Below are positions 22,401-31,229 of a stretch of DNA of 31,801 bases, piece by piece. The stretch is from the NCBI GenBank assembly GCA_018398765.1, contig JAHBMJ010004089.1, positions 52,041 through 83,841 of the forward strand. Direction: 5' to 3'. Both the position numbers and the translations under genes were made by a program. The DNA is from Chromera velia (lineage: Eukaryota; Sar; Chromeraceae). The notes under the pieces are model-generated. The model was not told the DNA's origin, did no database searches, and saw only the letters and a list, made by a program, of their open reading frames with translations. Numbering within the stretch: the stretch's first letter is position 1; every line of letters starts with the position of its first letter.

Positions 22401-23764
22401 GCTTACAGGAATGCAGTCACGCACATGCAGTCGGCGCAGGAGAGGAACCTAACATGAAGAGAATCGGAAAGGGCACGAAGGAAAGCAGCGAAAGCGTGTG
22501 AAAGGGGCCGCAAGAAAGGCCAAAACAGAGAGGAGAGGAAAGGAGAGGAAGTGCTGCAGCCACTTTTCTTTTTCTCCATTCAGCCCTCTTGCTCTTGCTG
22601 AATGAGCCTCATGCAATAAGGAACCGGAGAGAGCACAACCCCCTTGCTGACTCTTTCCCTGCTGCAGTTCTGTCCGTCCGTCCGTCTTTCCCCTCCCTCG
22701 TTGTCTGTCTGTCTGTCTGTCTGTCTGTAGACTGACCACTTTGGGCCTCAACACCTCCCGCCACTGGACCTCCGTTTTGGGCACGTGAACAACCTGCAAC
22801 GAGGACACGAGACCAGAAAGAAAAAATGAGATGTCAGAGAGTTGACAGACAGACATGATGCATGGGGGGGGCAGTCGGAAGGAAGGAAGGCATCATCGGG
22901 ACGCTCTCTTAGAAGAAAGGACAGGAAATGAGGACAGCCAAGGAAAATGATGTTGAAGGGGGGAGAAAAGCAAAGAACAAACAGAAACCTCATTCAGGAC
23001 ACCCCGCCTCTTACTGGGGGCTTCTTCCTCTTTTTTCATTTGACTCAAAAGTTCAAACTCATTGAGCGCATCTAGACAAGCAACTTGCGGAGACGAACAC
23101 ACGCAATGTGAAAGGGAACAAGGAACAAACGGCAAACCTAAGAAAAGACGGGCGACCAGATACAACGGACGTACGAACCTTCTCCTGATACACAGGCGTC
23201 GGCACCTCCACGAATTTCTGGACGTAGCGGATCTGGACACAGAGACAGAGACAGAGAGGACCAGATATATGTACAGATAAAGCGGCATGCTGACTGACAG
23301 AGAGACCATTTGAAACAGGGGTCAAAAAAGGAAGCAACTGTAATTCTGGACACGCAGACACACAACTCGTTCGATCACACCAAGCATGCATCCCTCTTTT
23401 CCTTTCTGCCGGAAAATCTGCTTGCATCACCCATCTGGGGGGCACCCGTTTTCCCTCCCATGCCTGCTCCAAAGAAAGAAGAGAAACGATAAAATCGAAA
23501 GTGACAGAGAGAGAAGGCTCCCATGCACCAACCCGCCCATGCATGTACCCACCCACCTACTCCCACTCACCTCAGGGACCTCCACGACTTCCTCCACGAA
23601 TTCGGGCTGCATGCAGCCAGACAAGGATCAAGACAGTCAGACAGGAAGACACGCGGAGGAAGGAGAGAAGACTCAAGCAGTCACACAAGGAAGCCCACTC
23701 CGCTCTGAACGCTCGCAATCCGCTCTTGTTCCCTTCCAATTCGTCCTCCCTCCTCTTCCACACG

Positions 23765-23831
<67 letters not shown>

Positions 23832-26371
23832 GGCAGAGGAGAGCAAAATAAAGCGGTCCAACCAAAAGAAATTCTTCGGTCAGAAAAAGAATTAAAGCAA
23901 GCGCATCTCCTGACCTTGGGAATTTCAATCAGCTTCTCTTGCACCACCACTTTCGGAACGTGCACAACCTGCAGGCAGCACAAGTTGCAAGACCGACCTC
24001 TGTGAGCATGTATATCGAATTCGTTCACCTCCCATTTCTGTCTGTCTGTATTTGGAACATCTGGGCACTCCGCTCTTCCTTTCAGAGGTACGCAGGAGAG
24101 GAAGCAGGCGGACGTATGAGTGAATGGAGAGACACCAATGCAGGTTTTCCTCTTTCCGGATAGACTCACAAACGGCGGGTTTGCCAACTTTCGGAAAGAG
24201 GCGACGTCCTTCTTCCTCACTTCAGATCACTAGAGAACTTTGTTTTTCTACGACAATTCCCATTGACGAATGTAGAAAACAAAGAGGAATGACCAGACCA
24301 GACGAAACGAACCTTCTCGTGCGTGACTCGCTGCAGTTTCTCCACGATTTTTTCTCTGCACGACAAGAAAGCAAAGCAAAGGAGAGGAAAGCCAAGGCGA
24401 AATGAAACGGGAGACGTGACCCAGAACTGCAAATGAATTTGGGCCCAGGGCCGTCCCGGGCTGATGATTTCCTTTCCCTCCCTTGATTCATTCACTCACA
24501 GGCTGCTGCTGCCACCTTCATGTGTCGTGTCTGCCTTCGTTTTGTTCACTCTTTCTCATTTCTCTCGGTGATCTTCGCTTTCTTTCTTTCTTTCTTTCTT
24601 GCTGTGCTGCATATCTTTCTTGCTCTACGTCAACGCTCCGCCGTGTTGTCGTTGTCTTTCGTACTTTTCTGCTCATTTGCTTTCTCCACATCTCTCTGTA
24701 TCTATTCCGCCGTCCTGCCTTCCTGCCTGCCGCTTCGTCTTTCTCTTCCTTTTCTCTCTCTGACCTGTACTCCATTCGCTCTTCAGGAATTTCTCTGTCC
24801 TCGTATGACACCACAGGCATCCTGATCACTCGCTCCTGAAGAAGACGGGGAGACGGGGGGGGGGAGCGAGGGGGGAAAGAAGAAAGAAAGGGACGGAGGG
24901 ACACCAATCCACACTCTTACGGATACGAAAGAAAAGCAGGGGGAAAGAAAAAATGAAGACAAAACAGAGAGTGGTTGGGGCACGTGAGTGCAACAACAAA
25001 AAACGCGTGGATGTCGGAAAACAATAAGACAAACAGGGAATGCAGAGCTTGCCAGCGAACCGGGGTGCAGTGACAAATTCTGCGGCTCCGTCCACCTGCC
25101 GCTGTGGGCCTCCCACTCGCTCTTTCTCCCAAACAGAAATGGAACGAACGAATGAAAAGCAAAACAACCAGCCAGCCTAGCAAAGGACAGTAAGAGAAGT
25201 TCAGAGAGATGGAGGACGGACAAACCTCCAGTTGAGGTTCTGCTGTGAATTTGGACGGAATTCGGTGGGCCACTGAGCGGAGGGACGCACTCAAAGCCTC
25301 CCCTGCACTCATACAGGAGCATTCAATCAAAAAATCCCCCCAGCCGATTCCAAGAAATGAAAATCTCAAGAAAGAGACACATGTCAAGAAAGGGAACGGA
25401 AAGGAAGGACAAAGGAGAGGGGGAAAATGAGAGAGAACGGCGCTGCGGGAGAGAGAGTCGACTCCAGATATACAGGCAGGGAAACAGGGAGGAGTACGTT
25501 TTTTTCGATCGAGCGTGAGTCTCTCTGTCGATCCGCACGTCCGAGCACAACTGCCGGCACGCCAGATACACAAAAGGGCGGGGAGACGAAGTGCAGCACA
25601 GAAATGTGTGGCAAGCAGGCCGACAGGCACACAAGATGAAGAAACAAAATGATTATCGCAGGAACGTTTTAAGCCACACAGACAAAAGCAGAGAGTCTCC
25701 TCCCCTTCCGTTCCTTTGCAACGTCTCCCTCACTCATCCATCCACCCTACCAGGTCCATGTATCGAAGTTGCACCAGGGCTGCATGCAGAAAGAAAAGGA
25801 ACACGTCCTCATAAATCTAGCGGACGAAAAATCGAAGAAACTCAAAGCGATATACGGACAGAAACAAACAGAGCTTGACCCGGCGCCGGCAGAGGAGACG
25901 GGGAGCGCACTATGACGCCAAATTGTTTTTTGTCGAGCTGGCCTACACACCAGGCCACACGCATCTCCCGCGTGTTTCTCTACCACGATGCACACACGAG
26001 AGGGATGGGTACGGAAAAGAGCACGTCTCCAAACAACCCATCTACCTCTCCGTTCCTTCCACCTACCTGAGTTGGCCTCTCAACGGCGAGCCCGCCTGCA
26101 TAATTGCGCCCTGCGGAGGGAAGGCCGGAGGCATGCTGGAGTACATTCCTGCGGCTGTTGGGGTTTGTCCTGTGTGGATTGGCATTGCGGTACCTGCAGG
26201 GGTGTACACGGGAGAGGAGAGAGGACAGCAACAGTGGAGCGTGAGCTTGAGAAAGCGATGTTGCCGTGAGGTTTGCAGAGAAGACAAAAAACACAATTTA
26301 CCCGTCACGATCAAATTATCGTGAGGCCCCATCGGGGGCGTCAAAGGCAGAGGCCCTTGCGGAGTGCCCAT
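15320..26371 (-). CDS. Alveolin (inner membrane complex family) with Pro/Met-rich region, 25 exons
   Basis: Alveolins form the filament network under the alveolar sacs. Exons 5' to 3': 26302-26371, 26067-26193, 25751-25779, 25226-25302, 24765-24835, 24313-24355, 23915-23968, 23571-23606, 23179-23232, 22737-22793, 22285-22332, 21848-21892, 21618-21650, 20634-20768, 20216-20314, 19788-19866, 19408-19467, 18681-19021, 18241-18337, 17595-18003, 17280-17349, 16878-16925, 16439-16505, 15857-15939, 15320-15382. All 24 introns are GT-AG and phases agree: 2295 nt, 764 aa plus TGA. Residues 95-248 carry alveolin repeats (VVHVPKVVVQEKLIEIPK, FVEEVVEVPE). Residues 249-678 are Pro/Met-rich, and VPVYKDVPVKVKVPRK (679-694) returns to alveolin character. 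The ATG is the first after an in-frame TGA 12 codons upstream. A 5' non-coding exon, or a missed exon in the 849-nt intron 13, remains possible. Thirty N lie in exon 20. Confidence 0.86.
15527..15824. repeat. (GAAA)n purine tract in the last intron of the alveolin gene
   Basis: About 300 bases of GAAA units, with variants GAAC, GGAA and GAAG, lie within intron 24 (15383-15856). On the coding strand this is a CTTT pyrimidine tract. Long open frames on both strands across it (FLSFFLSF, KERKKERK) are repeat translations, not genes. Confidence 0.9.
16371..16432. repeat. Compound microsatellite (CAGA)n(CA)n(GA)n
   Basis: Three adjoining simple repeats lie in intron 23, ending six bases from the exon 23 donor at 16438. 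On the coding strand the donor GTCCGT runs straight into CT, GT and CTGT repeats. A similar CA/GA pair occurs in intron 7. Confidence 0.9.
17837..17908. repeat. Assembly gap of 30 N flanked by a 21-bp direct repeat
   Basis: N fills 17858-17887. The 21 bases before it (17837-17857) are identical to the 21 after it (17888-17908), each encoding RGITPPP on the minus strand. Either a tandem repeat could not be assembled, or two overlapping contig ends were left unmerged. Removing the gap and one copy takes out 51 nt, a multiple of three, so the exon frame survives either way. Confidence 0.9.
19749..19787. repeat. (GACA/GACG)n repeat forming the exon 16 donor
   Basis: On the coding strand the intron after exon 16 starts GTCCGTCCGTCTGTCC and continues as a (GTCY)n repeat. 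The 5' splice site is thus the first unit of a microsatellite. Confidence 0.8.
21100..21137. repeat. (CAGG)n(CAGA)n repeat in intron 13
   Basis: A short tetranucleotide run lies inside the longest intron of the alveolin gene (20769-21617). It is one of several CAGA/TCTG-type runs in these introns. Confidence 0.75.
22702..22729. repeat. (TCTG)n repeat in intron 10
   Basis: This uninterrupted tetranucleotide run begins about 10 bases downstream of the exon 10 donor on the coding strand, where it reads as CAGA units. Confidence 0.85.
23761..23832. repeat. (CA)n(GA)n microsatellite in intron 7
   Basis: About 18 CA units are followed by about 15 GA units. Short open frames on both strands (CVCVCV, HTHTHT) are repeat translations. 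Confidence 0.9.
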
Positions 26372-27100
26372 TTGAATGGCAAGTCCTTTCTCGTTTTCTC
26401 TGGGTCACGCGAGATTCAAAGAAACGACGAGACGTTTTCGTGCTTTCCGTTGAATTCGTGCAAGATATTCTTGTCTGCTCAAGAGAGTATACTCTGTTCA
26501 GCGCACAACTTAGAGCGGGCCGAGAGTCTCTTTGGCTTTTCAGCAAACAAACAAAAGCGGGGAAGACCGGACGGCGCTTCGACCAAGTCCAAAAAGTTCA
26601 GGTGGCTATACAGATTCTAAGGAGAACTTGGGGAAGTCGGCGACAGATCTCACGACGGTCTTCTCTTTTTCTCCATGCTGAACGTTTCAGTCCCTGAACG
26701 TGCAACTCGACCAAACTGTTTCAAGGAAAAGGGCAGACAACATGCGGGAAGGCAGTGCTCCGAAGCAGCCAGATGCTGCGAGAATTCGGTGGCATTTCGG
26801 AAGCTGTTCGAAGATCTCCGCCGACGAGCATCCAGTCGAAACTGGAATCGAAAATCCTCGAAACAAAATTATAATTGCGCAATTAAGGAAAAAAAGGAAA
26901 AGGAGACGGAGACCGCGGGGCCGCGCCGCGTCGGACCCGGGCCCGCGGCTGGCCACGCCGCGGCCGCGGGGACGTCCGGACCCTGGTGCCGCGTCACCCC
27001 GGTGACCCGGCGCATACAGCTCTCACTTACTCTCAATGTTCGGTCCAGCCCCCTTTTTCCTCTCTACCTTATATTGTGGCATGCTCTTTCGGCTTTTGTC
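26372..27100 (-). promoter_or_regulatory. Upstream region of the alveolin gene with a GC-rich patch
   Basis: No protein-like frame was found upstream of the alveolin ATG. At about 26910-27010 the sequence becomes extremely rich in CpG and GC, with SacII/NotI-like CCGCGG and GCGGCCGC words and a GTCACC-CC-GGTGAC dyad at about 26991-27004. It lies 540-640 bases upstream of the start codon, so a promoter or a 5' non-coding exon is possible. No TATA box or start site can be fixed. Confidence 0.35.
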
Positions 27101-27255
27101 GGTCGGTGATTGAGCTAGATTGAGCCCATCATTGAGGGTTGATGAAGTCCGATCTGCATTGATTTTATATAATTTCATGTGGCTTGTGGTAAGGCATATG
27201 TAGGCCTAGCATAGCCTAGCATTACCCAGGATTTTATTTTGAATACCTATACTCC

Positions 27256-27292
<37 letters not shown>

Positions 27293-28313
27293 GATCGGTC
27301 TATATGCCATCATATAGACCTTCCTAAACCTAACTACCACTTAAAAGTTTAGGCCGCATTTTTGGATAAGCTTGAAAGTCCGCACCGCAGGCGTGGATCA
27401 TTTATGGTGTCTTGAAAGCCAAAGCTGCATATCTGGACGGTGTCTTGACCATCTACGCCGCAGGCGTGGACGGTCTCTTGAAAAAAGATGCCGCAGATAG
27501 AGATAATCTTGATTATATTTTTTCAAGTGGCACTTAGGTTCAGGGAGGTTATCATATACGCTCTTAACGTACAGTTACGTACAATAGTTAACATACAGTA
27601 ATGTACAGCCCTATTAAGCCCTATATTACCCTATATTAGCAACTAAGTTAAACTAAATATAAGTAAACAGTGAAAACTAGAATAAACGTAAGTCTTCAAG
27701 TCTCGAGGATCAAAAAATCTTAAAAACTTAGCCAAAAATAGCCAAAAACAGACCAAATCACTGAGAAGTTTCGTGGTGTGTACTCAGTTCTAGGTAAGAG
27801 ACAAGAGATTGTACGATAAAGTCAGCTTTACATAGGAGTTGATTGTTCCTACTTTGGAGATTCTGTCTGTTCTGTCTCACTTTGTACTTCTGTACTTTGA
27901 TTGATCAGACTTTTCTTGTCTGATTTAAATGTATGCATGCACTTTGATCGATCTACATTCGAGACTTATCTGGTTGAGGACGTAATGCACCTGTCTTGAT
28001 TCTTTGGATTTTGCTCTGCATGCACGCGTTCTCCCGTGCTTTGGTTAATTAGTTAGTCAGGCGGCGGCGGGAGACTGAGATATCGGACCCAACAGGGCCA
28101 AACTTCTCACACACCTCCTGTCCCGACGACGTTTGATTTCTTCTCTTGTTTCTGTCTCTGTATGCAGGACTTTATACGTTTGTCAACGAAGAACAATGTC
28201 CTTTCAGAAAGGAATCCTGTCATTTTAATGTTATACGATGCCATGTCAACTTGTACTGTATTTATCTGTCTGTCTGTCAGTCTTTCTCTCTGTTTGTCTG
28301 TCTGTCTGTCTGT
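27101..28313. other. AT-rich non-coding region with TTA microsatellite
   Basis: Composition changes abruptly from the GC-rich patch to AT-rich DNA. A (TTA)n run lies at 27256-27292. Short direct repeats CCCTATATTA and CCCTATTA occur at about 27609-27640, and GTACAGT/ACGTACA words at about 27565-27605. A TCTG tetranucleotide run lies at about 28264-28316. No coding region is supported. Confidence 0.5.
27353..27510. repeat. Degenerate 33-bp tandem repeat, about five units
   Basis: Units start with GCCGCA or a variant at 27353, 27384, 27424, 27457 and 27490. The last three starts are exactly 33 bases apart. The shared core is CCGCAGGCGTGGA followed by TCTTGA. The last units read as 11-residue units (AAYLDGVLTIY, AAGVDGLLKKD) on the plus strand, but spacing to the earlier units breaks the frame, so I do not call a gene. 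Confidence 0.65.
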
Positions 28314-28766
28314 CTAACTTCTTCTCAGTTCCCATTTAACTCTTTGTCCATCCGTAGGCTCTTGAGTTAGTGAAGTCTTCTTCGACCTTGGTTCTTTGCT
28401 TTCGAGCTTCTGGCTGATCCAGCCGAAGAGGCTCTTGCTTTTTCTCTCTCCTCTTTCCTCTTTTTGCCTTTTTCCTTCATATCCCCTTTTCCATTGTACT
28501 TGAATATTCGCTAGTATATTGTTCCTCTTTTTTGCCTTCCCCTGTCCCTCCCCAGAGCTTGGGGCAAAATAGCGGTCACCCACAATCACCCTCTGATCCG
28601 AGCGCTGGTCACTGCTCTTCCATAAGGCAATGCCATACTTTAGGCCATGCTCCTCCACCTTATCTCCTCCTTCCGTGCCAACTATATCTTCTTCTATGGA
28701 CACGTCCACTTTGTTCTGTAGTACGTCATTAACATCACGGCTGCATTCTTCCCATTTTCTTTTCAT
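28314..28766 (-). CDS. Unassigned open reading frame, highly charged
   Basis: I do not recognise this product. The ATG-started frame is 150 codons. The frame is open without ATG up to 28871, where it meets a TAA. The translation has mixed, protein-like composition in its first half (MKRKWEECSRDVNDVLQNKV, then GLKYGIALWKSS) and becomes Lys/Arg/Glu-rich and Ser-rich later. It could be a decayed transposon gene, an internal exon or chance. A pyrimidine-rich run followed by CTTAG just upstream resembles an acceptor but would place TAA in frame. There are no neighbouring genes to give context. Confidence 0.3.
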   Translation of the reverse strand: MKRKWEECSRDVNDVLQNKVDVSIEEDIVGTEGGDKVEEHGLKYGIALWKSSDQRSDQRVIVGDRYFAPSSGEGQGKAKKRNNILANIQVQWKRGYEGKRQKEERGERKSKSLFGWISQKLESKEPRSKKTSLTQEPTDGQRVKWELRRS

Positions 28767-28871
28767 ATCTTCTCCTAGCTTCACAGAGATACTTTTGTTC
28801 AGGATTGCTTTTTCGTCTGGTAACGACCCCTTTCTACCGATAATTACCGGATTATTGGTAATAGACTCCGT

Positions 28872-30530
28872 TTACCTAAGTTTTACAAAAAAAAAAAAAG
28901 AGGAGAAAATGAAGCTTCAAAAAAAAAAAAATTCGCCTGCAGTGTAACTCCTATTCTTTAGTTTTAAAGACTTCTTTCAACGTTTTTGGCACTTTTAAAA
29001 ATTGAATTAAGATTCTTTTAAAAATATGTTGTTTATCTGCGCTTGTCTGCCTCGTTCAGAGAACTGACTGCACTGACAATTAAAACTCTTAATTATACTA
29101 GAAAGTGACTTTTAATTTTCTATATATCACACTAAATTTTATATAAAAAACTAAGTCTTTAAAGCACTTAGAATGATTTTATTTATTGTTTCTTACCTGC
29201 ATGAAAGTATGAACAACTTTTAAAGATAAGGTTTAATGGGTTTGTGGTGTGTATGTTAGAAATTGTTGGACGTGAGTGAGGTAAAAGAATTATAGTATGT
29301 TGATATATCGGGGAGTGATTGCAGACTCTACAGACATATGACAATGCACAGCGTAATGCACAAACAAGCTAACTTTTACTTCTAATGGAATACGCCGAAT
29401 CCATACACTGATGTAAAGAGGGAGCACACAGCGGGCAACCCCCATGAAAGGTAAGAATGAATGTCCGCAAACAGATCTGCCGATTTGACACCCACAGAAA
29501 GCAGTTCAACCAAACAAATGTTGAGCACTATGACCGTATAAGAGGTAAATGCTTAGCTTCTGAAAGCCTGATCGATCCATGGCCTCTAGCCAGAGGGCCT
29601 TGCCCACGACCGGCCATCATAGCGTTCTTGTTTTTTCTGGGTGAGGCCCGGCACTAGCCACTGGGTCTTAGTCCACCCAGGAGCCCTACCTCCAAATTCT
29701 CATGCAAACAAGAGCTGCGCCTCACTCCCACAACTTCAGATGACCCGAGATTACCAGCCGTAATGCTTCCTCACGAAACCCAAGCACCGACAAACGGTCC
29801 TCCGAGAAAGGCTTAGTCTGACCTGCAGCACAGATATGTAAAAATTCATAAAGTGGCTCACCTTCTGGCCACCCAGAGCTGGCCCCCTCATCCAGAAAGC
29901 CTTTCCAGCTCATCCTCTAGAGCTTGTTAGAGCGCACGCATAGAAGGGATTCAATGGAAGCTTTACTGGGGCAACTTTATAGGCCCCTTTGCGTAGAGAC
30001 GGGCCGTGCCCTTCGTGATGGAAGATCGAAATTGCCCTCTCAGGGCAACCAGTAGAGTGAATATCATAAACCCAAGAAAAAGCAAAGAAGCCAATCCTCT
30101 GGGCTTTCGATAAAGCCTACTTTCATCGCTGGAGAGCAAGTCTGTGTGATGGGAGAGAGGCGGTACTAGGTCTTGCTCTGATCGACTTGAAACATTCGAT
30201 GGAAAGCCGATTTAATTTGGGAGCCGATTTTAGATTGGCCAACCATGTGATGGCCCCAGAAGGCAAGCTACACGTTGTGGGCCAGGGCCTGGCTGGCCAC
30301 CAAAGCCAAAAAGCACTTCCTGGCTACGCGCTGACCCATCAAAATGCCGATCTGAAAAATTTTTAGTCAGGTTTTCAGAAAGTTTTCCTCCACTCAGAAA
30401 GTCGGGTCAACAGAATGGGCCTCTATCCACAAAATCTCATTGTCAAGCGTTCCATTGGATTGTATTAGAAGGCTTGACAACGACGAAATCGTGTTCAACT
30501 TGTTATTCCAGAACCTTATTTTTGGAGGGG
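28872..30530. other. AT-rich then mixed non-coding region
   Basis: Runs of A at about 28887-28931 and a very AT-rich block to about 29330 are followed by mixed sequence without a recognisable gene. A minus-strand frame at 29722-29913 (63 codons, starting MSWKGFLDEGASSGWPEG) looks somewhat protein-like but matches nothing I know. The block 29540-30400 has the texture of an interspersed repeat, which would need a genome comparison to confirm. Confidence 0.4.
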
Positions 30531-30536
30531 TTACAG

Positions 30537-31154
30537 ATTCCGGAGTTTTTTTCCCCTCCGGTATCTGTGTTGGCTGGACACCTCTGGTTGCTCGTGGGAG
30601 TGGTTGCCTCGGTGCAAAGGAGTTGTCCGACAACTAGAAGGGTTGCCGGACTGGTTTGGGTCACTCAATCAGGTCAGTTCGTTTTGTGTCGTTCCATCAG
30701 CAACAGGGGGGGGTGGACCCTCTCGCAGGGGTACGAAGCGACGGAATTTTATACCCCTGGAGGAGGGGGGGGGTCCTAGACATATTTTGGACGCAAACCT
30801 GCAGAGGAGGTCGGACCCCCCCCCTCCACCAGGGGTACGAAATTCCGCTGCTTCGTACCCCTGCGAGAGGGTCCACCCAGTGAGGGAATTAAAAAAATCT
30901 TATTTACAGAGATGAGCTTTCTTGGTGCATGCAGAAGGCTTTGTATGATGTCTGTAAGTGTTCCTGTGTGGTTGCAACCTGGCCATTGTGGTTGCTGAGC
31001 GACTGACCGGTCTGCCCTCGGCAAGGCAAAAAACTGCCGTCTCCTTTTACGTGTGTTGCTCACCCCTTCCCCCCTTCTCTGCTCTTTGCAGGTCGTTGGT
31101 CTCATTTGGGAGATGTTTGTTCTGGGCCCCAGGCTTTCTTCAACTCCTCCAGAG
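30537..31154 (+). other. Candidate exons of a possible partial gene (30537-30672, 30912-30953, 31092-31154)
   Basis: Three blocks are bounded by splice-like sites in the local style: TTACAG|...CAG|GTCAGT, an acceptor at 30911 with donor GTAAGT, and TTTGCAG|...GAG|GTAGGT. Block 1 is open for 45 codons (VVRQLEGLPDWFGSLNQ at its end). Blocks 2 and 3 stay open in two alternative frames, depending on whether the acceptor is at 30909 or 30911. In one of them block 3 reads LGDVCSGPQAFF, faintly like motif I of FtsJ-type methyltransferases. This is suggestive only. No upstream start or downstream exon was found in the window. Confidence 0.28.
30711..30878. mobile_element. 168-bp nested foldback (MITE-like) element
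   Basis: The arms at about 30711-30776 and 30813-30878 are near-perfect reverse complements with only a few mismatches, separated by a 36-base spacer. Each arm is itself a smaller hairpin: CAGGGGTACGAA and its reverse complement face each other (exactly in the right arm, nearly so in the left). The ends are GGGTGGACCC and GGGTCCACCC. It has no coding capacity and no certain target duplication. Confidence 0.7.
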
Positions 31155-31229
31155 GTAGGTCTTTGCATTTTTGTTAAGGCCGCAGTCTTCAGACTGCGAA
31201 AAAGAGCAGCGCCCCTACGTGCCGAGCCT

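Larger units (their letters stand above)
21618..24835 (-). other. Cluster of alveolin-repeat micro-exons
   Basis: Exons 5-13 are 33-71 nt long. Exons 7-13 (54, 36, 54, 57, 48, 45 and 33 nt) all start and end in phase 0, and each encodes one repeat-like unit: for example VVHVPKVVVQEKLIEIPK, PEFVEEVVEVPE, IRYVQKFVEVPTPVYQEK, EVVEKTVEVPRYEYRE and VFVEKIVEAPVVQHQ. Two exons (7 and 10) share the start VVHVPK. The introns between them are 197-404 nt. Confidence 0.85.

Noticed and set aside
22985-23090. Extra alveolin exon encoding ACLDALNEFELLSQMKKEEE
   Set aside because: It is protein-like and has a GAG|GTTTCT donor, but the only nearby acceptor (CGCAAG) puts it out of frame with a stop, and exons 9 and 10 already join in phase 0.
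24480-24525. Micro-exon next to a GTGAGTG donor between exons 5 and 6
   Set aside because: It would end in phase 0, while exon 6 needs a phase-2 predecessor. Joining exon 5 directly to exon 6 is consistent.
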